Assembly (NCBI GenBank): GCA_021464415.1
Contig: CM038467.1
Span: forward strand, 47,925,715-47,989,714
Direction of reading: 5' to 3'
DNA length: 64,000 bases
Origin: Lonicera japonica
Taxonomy: Eukaryota > Streptophyta > Magnoliopsida > Dipsacales > Caprifoliaceae
The notes beneath the pieces are model-generated. The model was not told where the DNA came from. It did not search any database and was given only the letters and a program-made list of their open reading frames with translations. Both the position numbers and the translations under genes were made by a program. Of the stretch, positions 22,783 through 34,455 are shown one piece after another. Each line of letters opens with the position of its first letter. Within the stretch, counting starts at the first letter, position 1.

Positions 22783-25737
22783 ATGTCTTCTAGACAAACT
22801 CAACTAGACCCTATACTGGCCCTATAAGAGCGACAAGCTGCTCTTCAAATCCGAATTGACATACTCTTAGCCCAAAGACAAAGTCCCCAAGCTAGCACGA
22901 GGAGTAGCTCGTCTTCACCTCCGCGTCTGCTGGTGTTCGCCCAATCCATCCACGAGTCCTAGTCAAAGAAAGACTTGAAGGCCATGGCAGAGGATTTGAG
23001 GCAAACCGCTGCAGAAATGGTGAGCTCGAATCCCACCACTCCAGCTCTAATTGGGAGACCTTGTACAAAGAAGTCCCGGCCTCACTCTCTCCCTCCTCCA
23101 CCAACAAGAGAGCCACGGATTAACGTGGTTCGTGAAAGACGCTCAGGCGAAGCTTCACGTCATCGAAGCCTTAGCGTAGGCCTACCTCCCCTCCTGTCAG
23201 ATCGAATACCAGGGCGAGAGGTGGAAGTCAGACCTAGGGGGTCCGTTCTTGATAGGATCTCTCACAGAGAATCGATCGAAGAGGTCGAGAAAATACTGAT
23301 GACAAAAATGGAGGCCCAAATGACAGAAATGATGAAAACAGTGGGTCATCTGGCGGGGAGCTCGAAAGTAGCTCTGGTTAGGGACTCCAAATCTTGTTTT
23401 ACGGACCATATTTAGAGTTGCCTGGTACCCAAGAAATTTAGACTCCTAGTACTAGAATCCTACGATGGAACCACCGACCTTGTAGATCATTGGCAACAGT
23501 ATGGAAATATAATGGGGCTACAAAATGTCCCAGATGGCGTGATATGCAAAGCCTTCGTTACCACTCTTAAGGGGGCAGCCCGAACGTGGTGCAACATCTT
23601 TCTACCAGGGTCGATCTCGAGCTCACAAGAGCTCAGTACCAAGTTCATTTCACACTTCATGGGAACCAAACAGCAGTCCAAAATCTTTACTCACCTCTTC
23701 ACCATAAAGCAGGGGCCTACCGAGAGCCTGAAAGAATATGCTCGTCGTTTTAACCAAGAAAGCCTCATAGTCACTGGCCTAAACGAAGGAGTGGATATAG
23801 CAGCCTTCATGGAGGGAGTAACGTGCCCAGACTGCCTCATGACCCTGGCAAGAATGGTACCGAGGACCATGTCCGAGCTCTTAGATGAGGTCAACAAATA
23901 GATCAGAATGCAAAAAACTCTGCAAGGAAGAGACCGGTCTGGCCTGTCTACCCTTTTACCCTTATCCAAATGCTAGAGGGGGTTCATCCTACCATGTGGT
24001 CATGGGAGAAAGGGTAAGAAGGGTAACAAAGAAGTAGACAAGCCCGAACCAAAAGATGGGAAGGCGCACCGGCAGTTTACTCCCTTGGCAGCCCCTTTGG
24101 GTGAGGTCTACGCTCAATTAGATCCAGGACATATCCCAGAGGCTCGAAAGATGAGGACACCGGAAGAGAAATGGGACACGACCAAGTATTGCCGGTATCA
24201 TAAGGACCACGACCATAAAATCGATAATTGTTGGAAGCTGAATGGAGAAATTGAGAAGCTCATTCAGAGAGGGCAACTCAGACAATACGTGGATAGAAAG
24301 AGAAGGGCTCCCCCAGAAGCCAAAGGAAAGGCGCCAGAAAACGAGATCTTCATGATTAAGGGGGACTCCTCTTATTCTGGGAAAAACAATAGGTCCAGGA
24401 AGGCCTACATCAGACAGGCCAACTCCTCAAGCTCGGAGGCGGAATGCTTTAGCTTCAAACCTACCAAAATGGTGAAATATGATGTGAATGAGCTCGTATT
24501 CACTGATGAGGATATGAGCGGGATAGAGTTCCCTTATGACGACCTTCTTGTAGTCACAGCGATGGTGGGCAATCACAATGTTCACAGAATCCTCATTGAC
24601 ACGGGGGCCACTTCCAACCTCATGTATTACAGCGCCTTTAAGGCCATAGGGCTCACCATGGAGCACCTAATCCCTTCCTTGGTCACCCTCGTTGGTTTTT
24701 CAGGGGAAAAGACTAAGTCTCTGGGAACAATTAAGCTTACCGTAACCCTGGGAACAGCTCTGAAACAGATCACCACAGTTGCCAAATTCTTGATAATAGA
24801 TAGAGCTCCCCATTATAACGCCATCATCAGCAGGGGAACTCTTAATGAGATCAGGGCTGCCATTTCGACTTATAGCTTGACCATGAGATTCCCTACGCCC
24901 CACGGAGTAGGGGAGGTCAGAGGAAACCAGGTCAAAACTCCTAGCTGCCAGTTCGAAGCGTTGAAAGAAGTCAGAACTGCAGACATCACGATAGTTGAGG
25001 TCGAAGTCACTGCTGAAAAGGAATTAATTGGGACATGAGAACCCGGTGACGTAGAGAAGTGGGAAATCAACACCTTGGAATCCAGGGATGAAAAAAAAGA
25101 GCTCCGTGGTGAACCAGTGGAAGACTTGGAAGATTTGGTTTTGGACCTCTCACAGCCCGACAGGGTCTTGAAAATCAGTGATCAACTTTGCACAGAGGTC
25201 AAAGAAGAGTTCTGCCAGTGTTTACGAGCTAACGCAGATGTCTTCGCATGGTCCCACGACGACATGAAGGGGTTAAACACGGAGGTCATGGTACACAGGC
25301 TCAACGCCGATCCCACTTTCAAACTCGTGAGGCGGAAAAAAATAAATTTTGCTGCAGAAAGGAATTTCGCCGCTAAATAAGAGGTCCAAAAGCTCCTACG
25401 AGCTGGTTTCATTAGGGAGGTCCACTATCGAAAGTGGCTCTCCAACATAATGCTCGTGAAGAAGCATAATGGAAAATGGAGGATGTGCGTGGACTTCAAA
25501 GATCTCAACAAGGCCTGCCCAAAAGACAGTTTCCAGCTCCCAAAGATCGACCAGCTTGTAAATGCAACCACAGGACAAAAAATGATGAGTTTCATGGACA
25601 CGTACTCCGGTTATAATCAGGTCAGAATGGCTCCAGAAGATTGAAAGATAAGACCTCTGTTTATCACCAATGAGGGCAAGTACTGCTACAAAGCCATTAC
25701 CGTTCGGCCTCAGGAACGCAGAGGGGCACCTACTAAA
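22783..25737 (+). pseudogene. gag-pol: Decayed gag-pro-RT of the Tat-type element
   Basis: One reading frame can be followed from ATG 22783 to about 25690 and is broken only by stops (22825, 22960, 23413, 23899, about 23974, 25036, 25378, 25642). In order: gag with the capsid-type block KGAARTWCNIF (about 23566-23600); a zinc-knuckle-like CxxHx4Hx4C (about 24190-24235); protease IDTGATSNLM with its DTG at 24598-24606; and the RT start with WRMCVDFKDLNKACPKDSF (about 25478-25540). Two small indels near 25690-25725 precede the gap. RT catalytic YxDD, RNase H and integrase are lost in the gap. Non-functional. Confidence 0.85.
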
Positions 25738-25837
25738 NNNNNNNNNNNNNNNNNNNNNNNNNNNNNNNNNNNNNNNNNNNNNNNNNNNNNNNNNNNNNNN
25801 NNNNNNNNNNNNNNNNNNNNNNNNNNNNNNNNNNNNN
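25738..25837. other. Assembly gap of exactly 100 N
   Basis: One hundred Ns, a common placeholder for a gap of unknown size. To the left is plus-strand Tat-type RT, to the right minus-strand Ogre gag, so much sequence is missing or the two sides were joined incorrectly. Reading frames that seem to cross it are artefacts. Confidence 0.98.
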
Positions 25838-25943
25838 TCCCAGGATTGGTTTTGATTATGAGTGGTTGCGAGATCCCCTGATTTGTTTTTCCTAAGCCCC
25901 TGTCCGGGTAGGAAGTTCATCTTGGCCATCCAGCTTGGTCGAT

Positions 25944-27719
25944 TTATTGGATTGAGGCCTTGGGCAACTTGTGCTTTTGCTGTGGTAACATAAGAACGAG
26001 TGCCTTATAGGCTGGGTCATCCCGAATGAGTCCTACAGGGTCAAAGCCTTCTTCATCAGTAGTCAAGGCGTTAATTCCCGCAGGTGGAGCATGATTGGAA
26101 AGGGGGTTGTTGGTAACATTGGGCCCGCCGGGTGCGGGGATGGTTCCAGCTTCAATAAGGTCCTGGATACGATGACGAAGAGCCAAGCAACGTTCCGTGT
26201 CATGGCCCGCTGCTTGATGGTATGCACAGTTCTCATTCATTCTCCAGGTACTGGGAATAGGGTTTGGTGGGAGGCGTGGGTTGAGTGGGGTGATCAATCC
26301 GGCCTTTCGGAGTAGTTCCAGGCTTTTGACCAGGGTAGTGGGAAGAGTGCAGAAATTCCTCCTTTTCTTGGCCTCGGTGCTCGAAGAGTCTCCTTGTGCA
26401 GGCCAACTCATTGGAGGGACTTATTGTGACTGTTGAAACGGATTTTGTTGATATGGGTATGAGCTTAGTTGATTCACGGCGGTAGTGGCTGTCTTTTTCC
26501 CGGTGTATGAGGCTTTCTTGGTATCGGTTTCAGCTTTCTTGGCCAACTCTTCTTCCACTTGTGATCCCATACTCAATAGGGCTCTGAAGTGTGGGAATAC
26601 ATGCTTCCCCATGCAACTTAATACGGCTGGAGTGAAGTTCTTCTGAATGATTTCCAACTGTTCTTCTTCATCAGGCCGTTTGGACATTTGGGAGGCCATC
26701 TCTCTCCAGCGGGTGACAAAGTCGCTGAAGCTCTCTTTCTCGCCTTGCTTGGCCATTTTCAGGTGTTTACGGGTAATTTCCAAACTCTCATTGGACCCGT
26801 ACTTGGTCATGAACTCTTTGACGATATCCCCCCAAGTTTTCGTGTGGTGTCTCTCCAGATCAAAAAACCATCTCAGGGCGGCCCCCGTGAGAGTCATGTG
26901 AAAGGCCTGGGCCAGCTCCGGCTCTCCACAGCCGGATACTTGCATGGATCTGATGTAGGATTGGAGATGGGTTTTGGGGGGTGTGGTCCCTGTGAATTTG
27001 GTGATAAAAGGGAGCTTGAATCCCTGAGGCAGTTTGGCTTCTGGGTAGAGGGAGAAGGCATTCATATCTGTGATCTCGTCTGCCCCTTTTATCAGAGAAA
27101 CCCCTCTTTGCAGAACTTTCATCTGCTCCTTCAGTTTTTTCATCTCTTCGCTCTCTCTTGACACCTCGTCGGGCTGATCCCGAGCTATAACAGATTCCGC
27201 ATATACTGTCCGGAGTCGGTTGATATCTGGGTATTCATTGGGAGGGGCTACTGGGGCTGGTGGTGGAATGGGCCTTACGGGGACTTGTGGCCATGGCTGG
27301 TATTGGGGGTCAAATTCGGGTTGTACTTGGGGTTGTGGCCAAACTATGGGGGGCTCTTGTTGCTGATAAGTGGGGCCTGAATCTGGGGCCCATTGATTGT
27401 TGGGATCGATCTGAACGGGACCGGCTATGATAGGGCCCGTTTGGGGTGGATTGGTTCCTTGAACTGAGGGGAGTACTTGTGAAGACTGTCCTTGGTTCGG
27501 ATCTCGATTCGGTGGTAGTCGATCAAACCCCGGTGGTGCAGTTCGTTCGGCTGACAATTCTTCTACTCAGATTCGGGTACCCTGTTGCTCGTTTGTGAGG
27601 TTTGCCAGATCCCTGCTGACGGTCATGAGTAAACGGTGCATTTCGGCTAGGGTTGGCTGAACTGATGATGCCTCGGCTAGGCTCTGATCTGTCTCTCGAT
27701 TCTCGCGCTCATCGGCCAT
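25944..27719 (-). pseudogene. gag: Ogre-type gag, nearly intact, two in-frame stops
   Basis: ATG at 27717-27719 opens a 592-codon frame ending at 25944, broken only by TGA (27567-27569) and TAA (26421-26423). It has a short N-terminal helix-rich part, a Pro/Gln-rich linker, the capsid region (LTGAALRWFFDLERHH, about 26830-26880) and a zinc-knuckle-like CAYHQAAGHDTERC (about 26185-26225) followed by the RIQDLIEAG helix typical of Ogre/Tat gags. Gag packages element RNA into particles. The second stop sits between capsid and nucleocapsid. Pol would follow downstream but lies in the gap. Confidence 0.85.
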
Positions 27720-28449
27720 TTCAGGTGTGCTTGGTCTTACTAGTCTTCCGGTGTGATCACGACAGGCCCAACCTTCCAGTCTGTCGTTGCTTCACGACTG
27801 TAGACGAAACCACGTGGCGAAGATGAAGGAAGACTGTGATGCGACTTGATTTTTGCCAAAAGAACCACTAAAAATTGCCGAGAAGAGCCTCAGATTTTAA
27901 AAGGGTGTCGAAAAGTAAGCCGTAAAGTGGTACATCCCCTACGGCTGTTTGACAGGTGTTTTAACTCGACTCGATCTTATATGCAGCGCAGGTGTACGAA
28001 CGGTTAAGGCTTCAGGCTCCCTCCTATTTGGCAAGACCTTGCGATATACCCCAGGGGCGGGTACGTGCAAGAGCCTTTTGATATACTTCCCGGGTACGTG
28101 AGTGTTCTCGTCACTCGATATATCTCGGGGGCGTACTTGGCCAAGGAGAGTGGAAGTAAATGCTTTCGGTTTATGTTGGCCCAAGCAAGCCAACTCCCTA
28201 CTCACTTATAATACTTCCGAGGGTTTGGGGTAAATTCACACTCGTAGAACCAATGCATGATTTGTGATAGTGCGTGCGAAAAAGGTTGGGTTTACAAATA
28301 TCATTATCTTGATCACGTATTTTAAAAAAAAACTCCCTTTTTCAGAAAAAAGTTTCTTCTCAATCAATTAACATAAGTAGGGAAAGCAGTAAAAGCAAGT
28401 ATTCAACAGATGAACAAAAGTCCACATATAAGAGTCTAGTTTTCTAGCT
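27720..28449 (-). mobile_element. 5' leader of the Ogre element
   Basis: Untranslated region between the primer site and gag. Bases 27980-28225 match the plus-strand leader at 33595-33850. No coding signal. Confidence 0.7.
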
Positions 28450-28467
28450 TCCCCAGCAGAGTCGCCA
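28450..28467 (-). other. Ogre primer-binding site (TGGCGACTCTGCTGGGGA)
   Basis: It lies one base from the LTR end GATTCTCACA. The same 18 bases occur at 33228-33245. This is the primer sequence I remember for Ogre elements, attributed to a tRNA-Arg. Confidence 0.85.
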
Positions 28468-28468
28468 C

Positions 28469-30051
28469 TGTGAGAATCCGCAAATGCGACCCCCCGGGTC
28501 TCGTCCCCGTTCGGTTGGGCGTCTGAAACGTCGGAACGGATTTTGTCGTTCCATTTGCTGGAGTGTCTCTTTTGATTCATATCAAGTGTCCCTATATTCT
28601 ATTTCTAGATGCGAAGGGATTTGTTCAGAGTCGCCAGTACGTTTTACTGGAAAACGTACAAAATGGTTGTGTAAGAGGAAAGGTTTTAAGCCTTTCTTTA
28701 CACGTTTGTCTACGAAACCAGGATTCTATAGGGTTCGGAAACTATATTACGGTTTGGGAAGGTGTTAAGCACCCATTCCGCCCTTTCGGTCTCTAGTGGT
28801 CTTTATATGTTTATTCTATGTTGAAAAACTTGGATGCTTTTACTGATAGCCTACTACTTTCTGAGCGAAAACCCTAATTTCTGGGAAAGACGGGAAAGGG
28901 ATAGAAAACCTTTGTGTTCCAAGATCCGATGTTTCGTTTTGAGAAATGTAAATACAAGTGACAAAAGTTGTTTTCTTTAGAAATAGAGTTTCCCGCATTA
29001 TTTCTCGGATAATGACAGTTTTCTCGGGTTTTGACTATTTTTCGTAAAAAGTTTGGGTCTTATAATGGAACTAATTTCGATATGGAATTGGAACTCTTGA
29101 GGGGAGTTTTACCGGACGTTTCACAATCTAGGAAACAGATAGGATATATCGGGTATTTAATTCCTAAGAAAGTTTCACCGGTCCGGGTTTTGAAAACAGG
29201 ATTTTATCCGGATAGTAATGTACTTACTCTTCTGGTTTTACAAATAGTTTTATCAGGGCCTTTTGTTTTGAAAACGATAGACTATTTGTAACTTGGCAAT
29301 AAGTTTATTCAAATAAAACGTGGACAAAACGACGGAAATAAAACAAGTACACAGATATTTAATGTTTAAATACTAGAAGAGACTTTCTTTACCTTCCCGA
29401 CGAGAATAATAATAATAAGAACGAAAATATAATCCAACGGAGAGATTTTCGGCGATAATAATCTTTTCCTTCTTCAGATATTTCCGAGAATTCGATTCTA
29501 GAGACGGGACACGTCGAGTGTCGGGAATAGATCCGATAATTCTTCGGAGATAAGACGATAATATAGAATATTTGATAATAAAATCAGACTAAAGCTCAGA
29601 ATTTCCAGATTCCAGTTGCTGCTCCCAAACCCTTGGGGGTGTTGGCCTATTTATACTGCTCGGGGAAGATTGTCGCGCGACATTTCCCCAGAAAAGGCAA
29701 GTGTCGCGCGACATATCCGTTTGTCGTGTGACATTCCTAATTCATTGTGCCTGTTTGTCGCGCGACATACCTGTATGTCGCGCGACAAACGGCTGAAGTG
29801 ATGGGTTCTGACACTGTAATGTGTCAGAAAGTGGTTGGTCGGGTGTAGAGAGGGATTGTCGCGCGACATAGCAGGATTGTCGCGTGACAATGTGATATGT
29901 CGTGCGACAATCCTTCATGAAAATAGGTTTGTCGCGCAACAAACTCCCTCGGGGTAGTTTCGGGTGCTCGGGTGGGTCCCGGACTCCAAAACAGTAGTTC
30001 TCGTAGGTCATTTTAGGGTTCTTGCGGGGGTCACGGATCGGGGTGTCTACA
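28469..30051 (-). mobile_element. 5' LTR of the Ogre element
   Basis: Minus strand reads TGTAGACACCCC...GGATTCTCACA, 1583 bp. The TATA box (GTATAAATAGGCC on minus) is at 29644-29656, with the palindrome array upstream. The conserved GGGAAGGTGTTAAGCACCC block is at about 28757-28775. The right flank, starting at 30052, is part of the AT-rich array module. Confidence 0.85.
29671..29941 (-). promoter_or_regulatory. Array of nine TGTCGCGCGACA palindromes in the Ogre LTR
   Basis: Copies start at 29671, 29702, 29722, 29756, 29776, 29857, 29878, 29898 and 29930; five are perfect 12-bp palindromes, the others differ by one or two changes, mostly C/T or G/A. A separate inverted repeat TTCTGACAC/GTGTCAGAA (29807-29830) lies in the middle. 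The array is 15-290 bases upstream of the TATA box. The CGCG core resembles the CAMTA 'CGCG box'; this is an inference. Confidence 0.75.
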
Positions 30052-31310
30052 ATGGTATACTAGTTATTAATTTTGTATCTTTTTTTGTTTCAACTAATTA
30101 TATTCAGGTTGCATATCTACGAAAATCTAACCAATGTTTACACCGGATCTCAAAACAAAATAGTTACGCCACAAAACATTAATTATTTTCTAAAATTCTT
30201 GCATTTATAAGGTCATAGCAAAAAATATAAATTTTAAAAGAAAATAAATCAAGGAAATGTTTTGTTGTTCCTCTTAAGTAATCTGAAAATAGAATAAAAC
30301 TTGGGTTGAACATTTTTTTTCCTATCAAGAAAAACCAAATCGAATAGAACAAACACAACTAAATAGCAGACAACAAAAGACCATCAAGAGGGGGCAGCGG
30401 ATTACAAAGCCAAATTCAAGAAAAAATGGCAGCCACGCATTAACGAAGCTATGCAATGAGCTATATATAATTTCTCTTTCGTCTCACAAAACAAAAGAAA
30501 ATGTTGCTGCAGCGCGCCAAGAAGCGAATACTGCAAATTTTCACATTTGAGAGCCCTCTGGCAAACGCAAAAAGGCAGGCATCCTTTTCGGCTAGCGCAT
30601 CGCACATAAGAGCAAAGGACGCCATAACGTTTGTGCCAAAACCATCTAGAATTGAACATTAAAAACTATATACGGAATCCCAGTCTCTTTAAAATCAAAA
30701 TCAATTGATGTGAGTTTCAAGTTTCAAGTTTCAATGAATATCAAGTACCACAAATCAATTGGATTAGGGCGGAACTAGAAATATCTGATGAGATGGGTAG
30801 AAACAAAGCAAAATCTTATTTTTATTTTTTGGCGATTAAGGGTTATTATTTTTTATTTCATTGTACCTTCCTTTGCAATTTTTTTTTTCATAATTTGACA
30901 AAGTAAACAAATAAAAGTTAATTAAACTTGTTTTTCAAAATGACGCACAAGAATATTTGTCTTCAATTATTATAATGAAAAAAAAATGATGCTTCAAATA
31001 AATGCACGCTTCAAATTAATGACAAGATAATAAAATAACTCATGCGAATATGTATGATTTTCATTTTAATTTTTTATTAATCATATATAAATCCGATCCA
31101 ACTTTTAAATCAAACAAGATATTCAATATGAGTGAACAAATATGTAAATATCTAAAATATATACATTTATATTTGACAAAATTAGTTTCTCTTTTATGGT
31201 GAAAAAAGAAATAGTTTCACTTTAATTTTATTAGTTTCTTTAATTGTATTGTGTCAATAGGTTGTAGTGGTTAGGTTTGGATGAACATAAGTAGGCTGTT
31301 TGGTATGTTA
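30052..31310. repeat. Stray module of the AT-rich array
   Basis: 30060-30330 and 30890-31200 match 61870-62110 and 62210-62510. 30240-30660 matches 55560-55970 at roughly nine bases in ten. The closing words 'atgaacataagtaggctgtttggt' are shared with 55996-56019. A minus frame of 85 codons (30402-30659) is discussed under the findings; no function recognised. Confidence 0.65.
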
Positions 31311-33226
31311 GGGTTTATTTTCTCGGAAGTATTATAAGTGAGTAGGGAGTTGGCTTGCTTGGACCAACATAAACCGAAAGCATTTACTTCTACTATCATC
31401 CGACCCTTTCTTTTAATTGAGTTTATTATATGCATATTTGTTTATTATTTTAATTGAGTTTATTACTTGTTTAACTTTAAGTAAAGGTCTTTTTTATATA
31501 TTAGAAACTCCCATATAATTCACATCGAGACCGGAACTCACCCGTGCACTAGAACACCCTACCAAATGGGTTTGTCGCACGACAAACACAATGCAAATAC
31601 AATTTGTCGCACGACAAACCCATCTGTTGCACGACAAACCTTGCCATGTCGCGCGACAATCCCCCCTGAACACCGACCAACCACTTTTCTGACACATCAC
31701 TCTGTCAGAACCATCACTTCAGCCGTTTGTCGCACGACATATGTATATGTCGCGCGACACTTGCCCTTTCTGGAGGAATGTCGCTCGACAATCGCTCCCG
31801 AGTAGTATAAATAAGCCAACACCCCCATGGGTTCAAGGCAGCCATTCCCCACCACAAAGGACACGGTTCTAACACCAAAAATCCTTATTTCTCTCTTACA
31901 TTTCTAATCTTTAAGCCTTCCTCGAAAGCATCTGTGATAACATTTATTTTCGCAAGAGTCTCGGATCTAATCTTGGCACCCGGAGTGCCACCTTCTAGAG
32001 TCAAACCGCTGGAAATATTTCAAAAAGAAAAGCTGATATCTGCCAGAGGTCTTCTCTACCATATTATATTTTCTCTCTCTTATTCTTATTATTATCGTCG
32101 GGAAGGTAACTAAATTCTCTTCTAGTAATCTAATAATATATCTACATATTAGTTTTATTGTACTTTATTTAGTAATTATAGACTTGTTTAGATTCTTATG
32201 TAAGTTTGCTATATATACATACTTGTTATTTTCGGAAGTATTATAAGTGAGTAGGGAGTTGGCTTGCTTGGGCCAACATAAACCGAAAGCATTTACTTCC
32301 ACCCTCCTCGTTTCATTTTAATTAAGTTTTTTATATGTAGACTTTTTATACCTGTTGCTCTGTCAATTTTCTAGCTGGATAAACTTATTGTCAAGTTATT
32401 GATATTCTATTGTTTTCAAACCAAACAACTTGATAAAATCATTTGTAAAACCAGAAGAAGTAAGACCATTTATCATCCGACTAAAACCAAGTTTTCAAAA
32501 CCCGGACTGATAAAACTCACCTAGGAATTAAACTCAGATATATTCTATCTTTCATATAGACCATAATGTATCTGATGCACTCTCCTCAGGAGCTCAATTC
32601 CATATCAAATCAATTCTGATAAGATCCGATCTTTTCTAAGTTAACCAAACGAGATAATTGATATTGTCGTCTAAGAAAACAATACCGAATCACTCTCTTC
32701 TCAAAAATAGATAAGATAAACTTTTGTTACTAGTAATTAGATTTCAACAAAACTAAAACATCGGATCATTGAATACAAGGTTTTCATCTTTTTCCCCATT
32801 GTTTCCAAAATCAGGTTTTCATAAGTTATTTCCAGAAAGCAGTAGAATATCAGTAAAAGCATCCAAGTTTTCTAACATAGAATAAACATATAAGACCACT
32901 AGAGACCGAAAGGGCGGAATGGGTGCTTAACACCTTCCCAAACCGTAATATAGTTTCCGAACCCTATAGAATCCTAGTTTCGTAAACAAACGTGTAAAGA
33001 AAGGCTTATCTGTAGCCTTTTCTCTTACACAACTATTTTGTTCGTTTTCTCGTAAAATGTACTGGCGACTCTGAACGAACCCTTTTGCATCTAGAAATAG
33101 GATAGAGGGACACCCGATATGAATTATCAACACATAAAAGCAAATGGAACAACGGAATCCTTTCCGATGTTTCAAACTCCCAAACTAGAAGCTGAGAACC
33201 TAAGGTCGCATTTGCGGATTCTCACA
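31311..33226 (+). mobile_element. Ogre LTR (+), rearranged at its 5' side
   Basis: Ends GGATTCTCACA at 33226 before the Ogre primer site. The TATA box GTATAAATAAGCC is at about 31806-31816 with seven TGTCG(C)...GACA palindromes upstream (31572-31790). The expected start TGTAGACACCCC is missing; instead 31316-31395 is a leader fragment, repeated at 32236-32310 inside the LTR. The conserved R/U5 block is at about 32902-32943. Confidence 0.7.
31572..31790 (+). promoter_or_regulatory. Array of seven TGTCGCGCGACA-type palindromes
   Basis: Copies start at 31572, 31605, 31625, 31647, 31728, 31748 and 31779; two are perfect and most others read TGTCGCACGACA. The TTCTGACA...TGTCAGAA inverted repeat is also kept (about 31687-31710). 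The TATA box follows within 20-30 bases. Confidence 0.75.
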
Positions 33227-33227
33227 G

Positions 33228-33245
33228 TGGCGACTCTGCTGGGGA
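33228..33245 (+). other. Ogre primer-binding site (+)
   Basis: TGGCGACTCTGCTGGGGA one base after the LTR end; identical to the minus-strand site at 28450-28467. Confidence 0.85.
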
Positions 33246-34189
33246 CTACAAGAAAACTTGGCTCTTATATGTGGACTTTTGTTTATAATATGTTGAAATG
33301 CATGCTTTTACTGCTTTCCCTACCTGCATTTTAAGCCCCTTTAACGTGGCGCCTGGATTTTATTGTTGACTTGACCTAGAGGCGCAGTAGAGTCCATTCA
33401 TTGACATATACATATGTTTAGGATTTCCCTTTTCTGTTATATTTGATTATAAAGAAAAAAAAATTCCAATAAAAATGGCGTTTTTAAAATACACCTCTAA
33501 GATAAGATATTTGCAATTAAATCTTTCGAAAACTCTTGTTTTCACACACATCACTATTCATGCATGGATCTTACGAGTGTGATTTTTACCCCAAACCCTC
33601 GGAAGTATTTTAAATGAGTAAGGAGTTGGCTTGCTTGTGCCAACATAAACCGAAAGCATTTACTTCCACTTTCCTTGGCCAAGTACGCCCCCGAGGTATA
33701 TCAAGTGACGAGAACACTCACGTACTCGGGAAGTATATCAAAAGATTCTTGCACGTACCCGCCCCTGGGGTATATTGCGAGGTCTTGCCAAATAGGAGGG
33801 AGCATGAAGCTTTCACCTTGCATTACACCTGCGTTGCATATAGGATGAGTCGAGATAGAACACTTTTAGATGAGTTCTCCCATGAAAAGCAGCTCAAGAG
33901 GAGCGATATTCCCAATTTTTCTTCAAAAGTCAAAAGATGAGTTTTTCAAAAATCGGGACAAAACGGGTAACCTAAGGAGCACTTTGCTGCCTACCCTAAA
34001 CTCCCACTGGGAATTCTCTCAAGTTGTTGTTGATGCGTCTTTACAAACACCCGAAAATTGATTTTCGTTGTTTATTTACCAAACTTTTTTTTGCAGAAAA
34101 GTTTGCACCTTTCGTATGTGTGTATTTTGAAAATTAAAAACTTTCGTCTACAATCTAGAAAACTGGCAACATAGCGATCACACCACACG
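33246..34189 (+). mobile_element. 5' leader of the plus-strand Ogre
   Basis: Untranslated leader; 33595-33850 aligns with the leader of the minus-strand Ogre (28225-27980). No gag follows, so the coding part has been deleted. The small open frame within 33614-33940 is leader sequence, not a gene. Confidence 0.65.
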
Positions 34190-34455
34190 CATCGAAGCCT
34201 TCTTTTCGAGGAGCACAATCATTCATTAAGCCCTCTTCCCGAGGCACACACCCATGCACTGTAGCCTTCTTATCGAGGCAACCATACACCAAAACCCTCT
34301 TCTTGAGGCACACACCCATGCACTGTAGCCTTCTTATTGAGGCACCCATACACCAAAGCCCTCTTCCCGAGGCACCCACCCATGCACTGTAGCCCTCTTA
34401 TCGAGGCACCCACTCATTCACTAAGCCCTCTTCTCGAGGCACACACCCATGCTGG
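34190..34455 (+). repeat. Minisatellite of about 31-34-bp units
   Basis: About eight units of the type 'cgaggcacacacccatgcac' plus 'tgtagccttctta', variable in length. Related on the opposite strand to the minisatellite at 36150-36440. Tandem repeats of this kind are common in untranslated parts of Ogre elements. Confidence 0.8.

Noticed and set aside
22825..25644. Proof of C-to-T decay from stop codons in the Tat-type element
   Set aside because: Every stop is one transition from Gln or Arg, and here I could not firmly assign the ancestral residue at most positions, so the argument was kept only for the CRM-like element.
25396..25929. Long open frames crossing the N gap
   Set aside because: They exist only because N codons are not read as stops; the two sides belong to different elements on opposite strands.
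26647..27161. Plus-strand open frames opposite the Ogre gag
   Set aside because: Shadow frames; the minus strand has the recognisable capsid and zinc-knuckle motifs.
30402..30659. A host gene exon on the minus strand
   Set aside because: The frame is conserved in the second copy, but the two copies are so similar at DNA level that this does not show coding, and no family was recognised.
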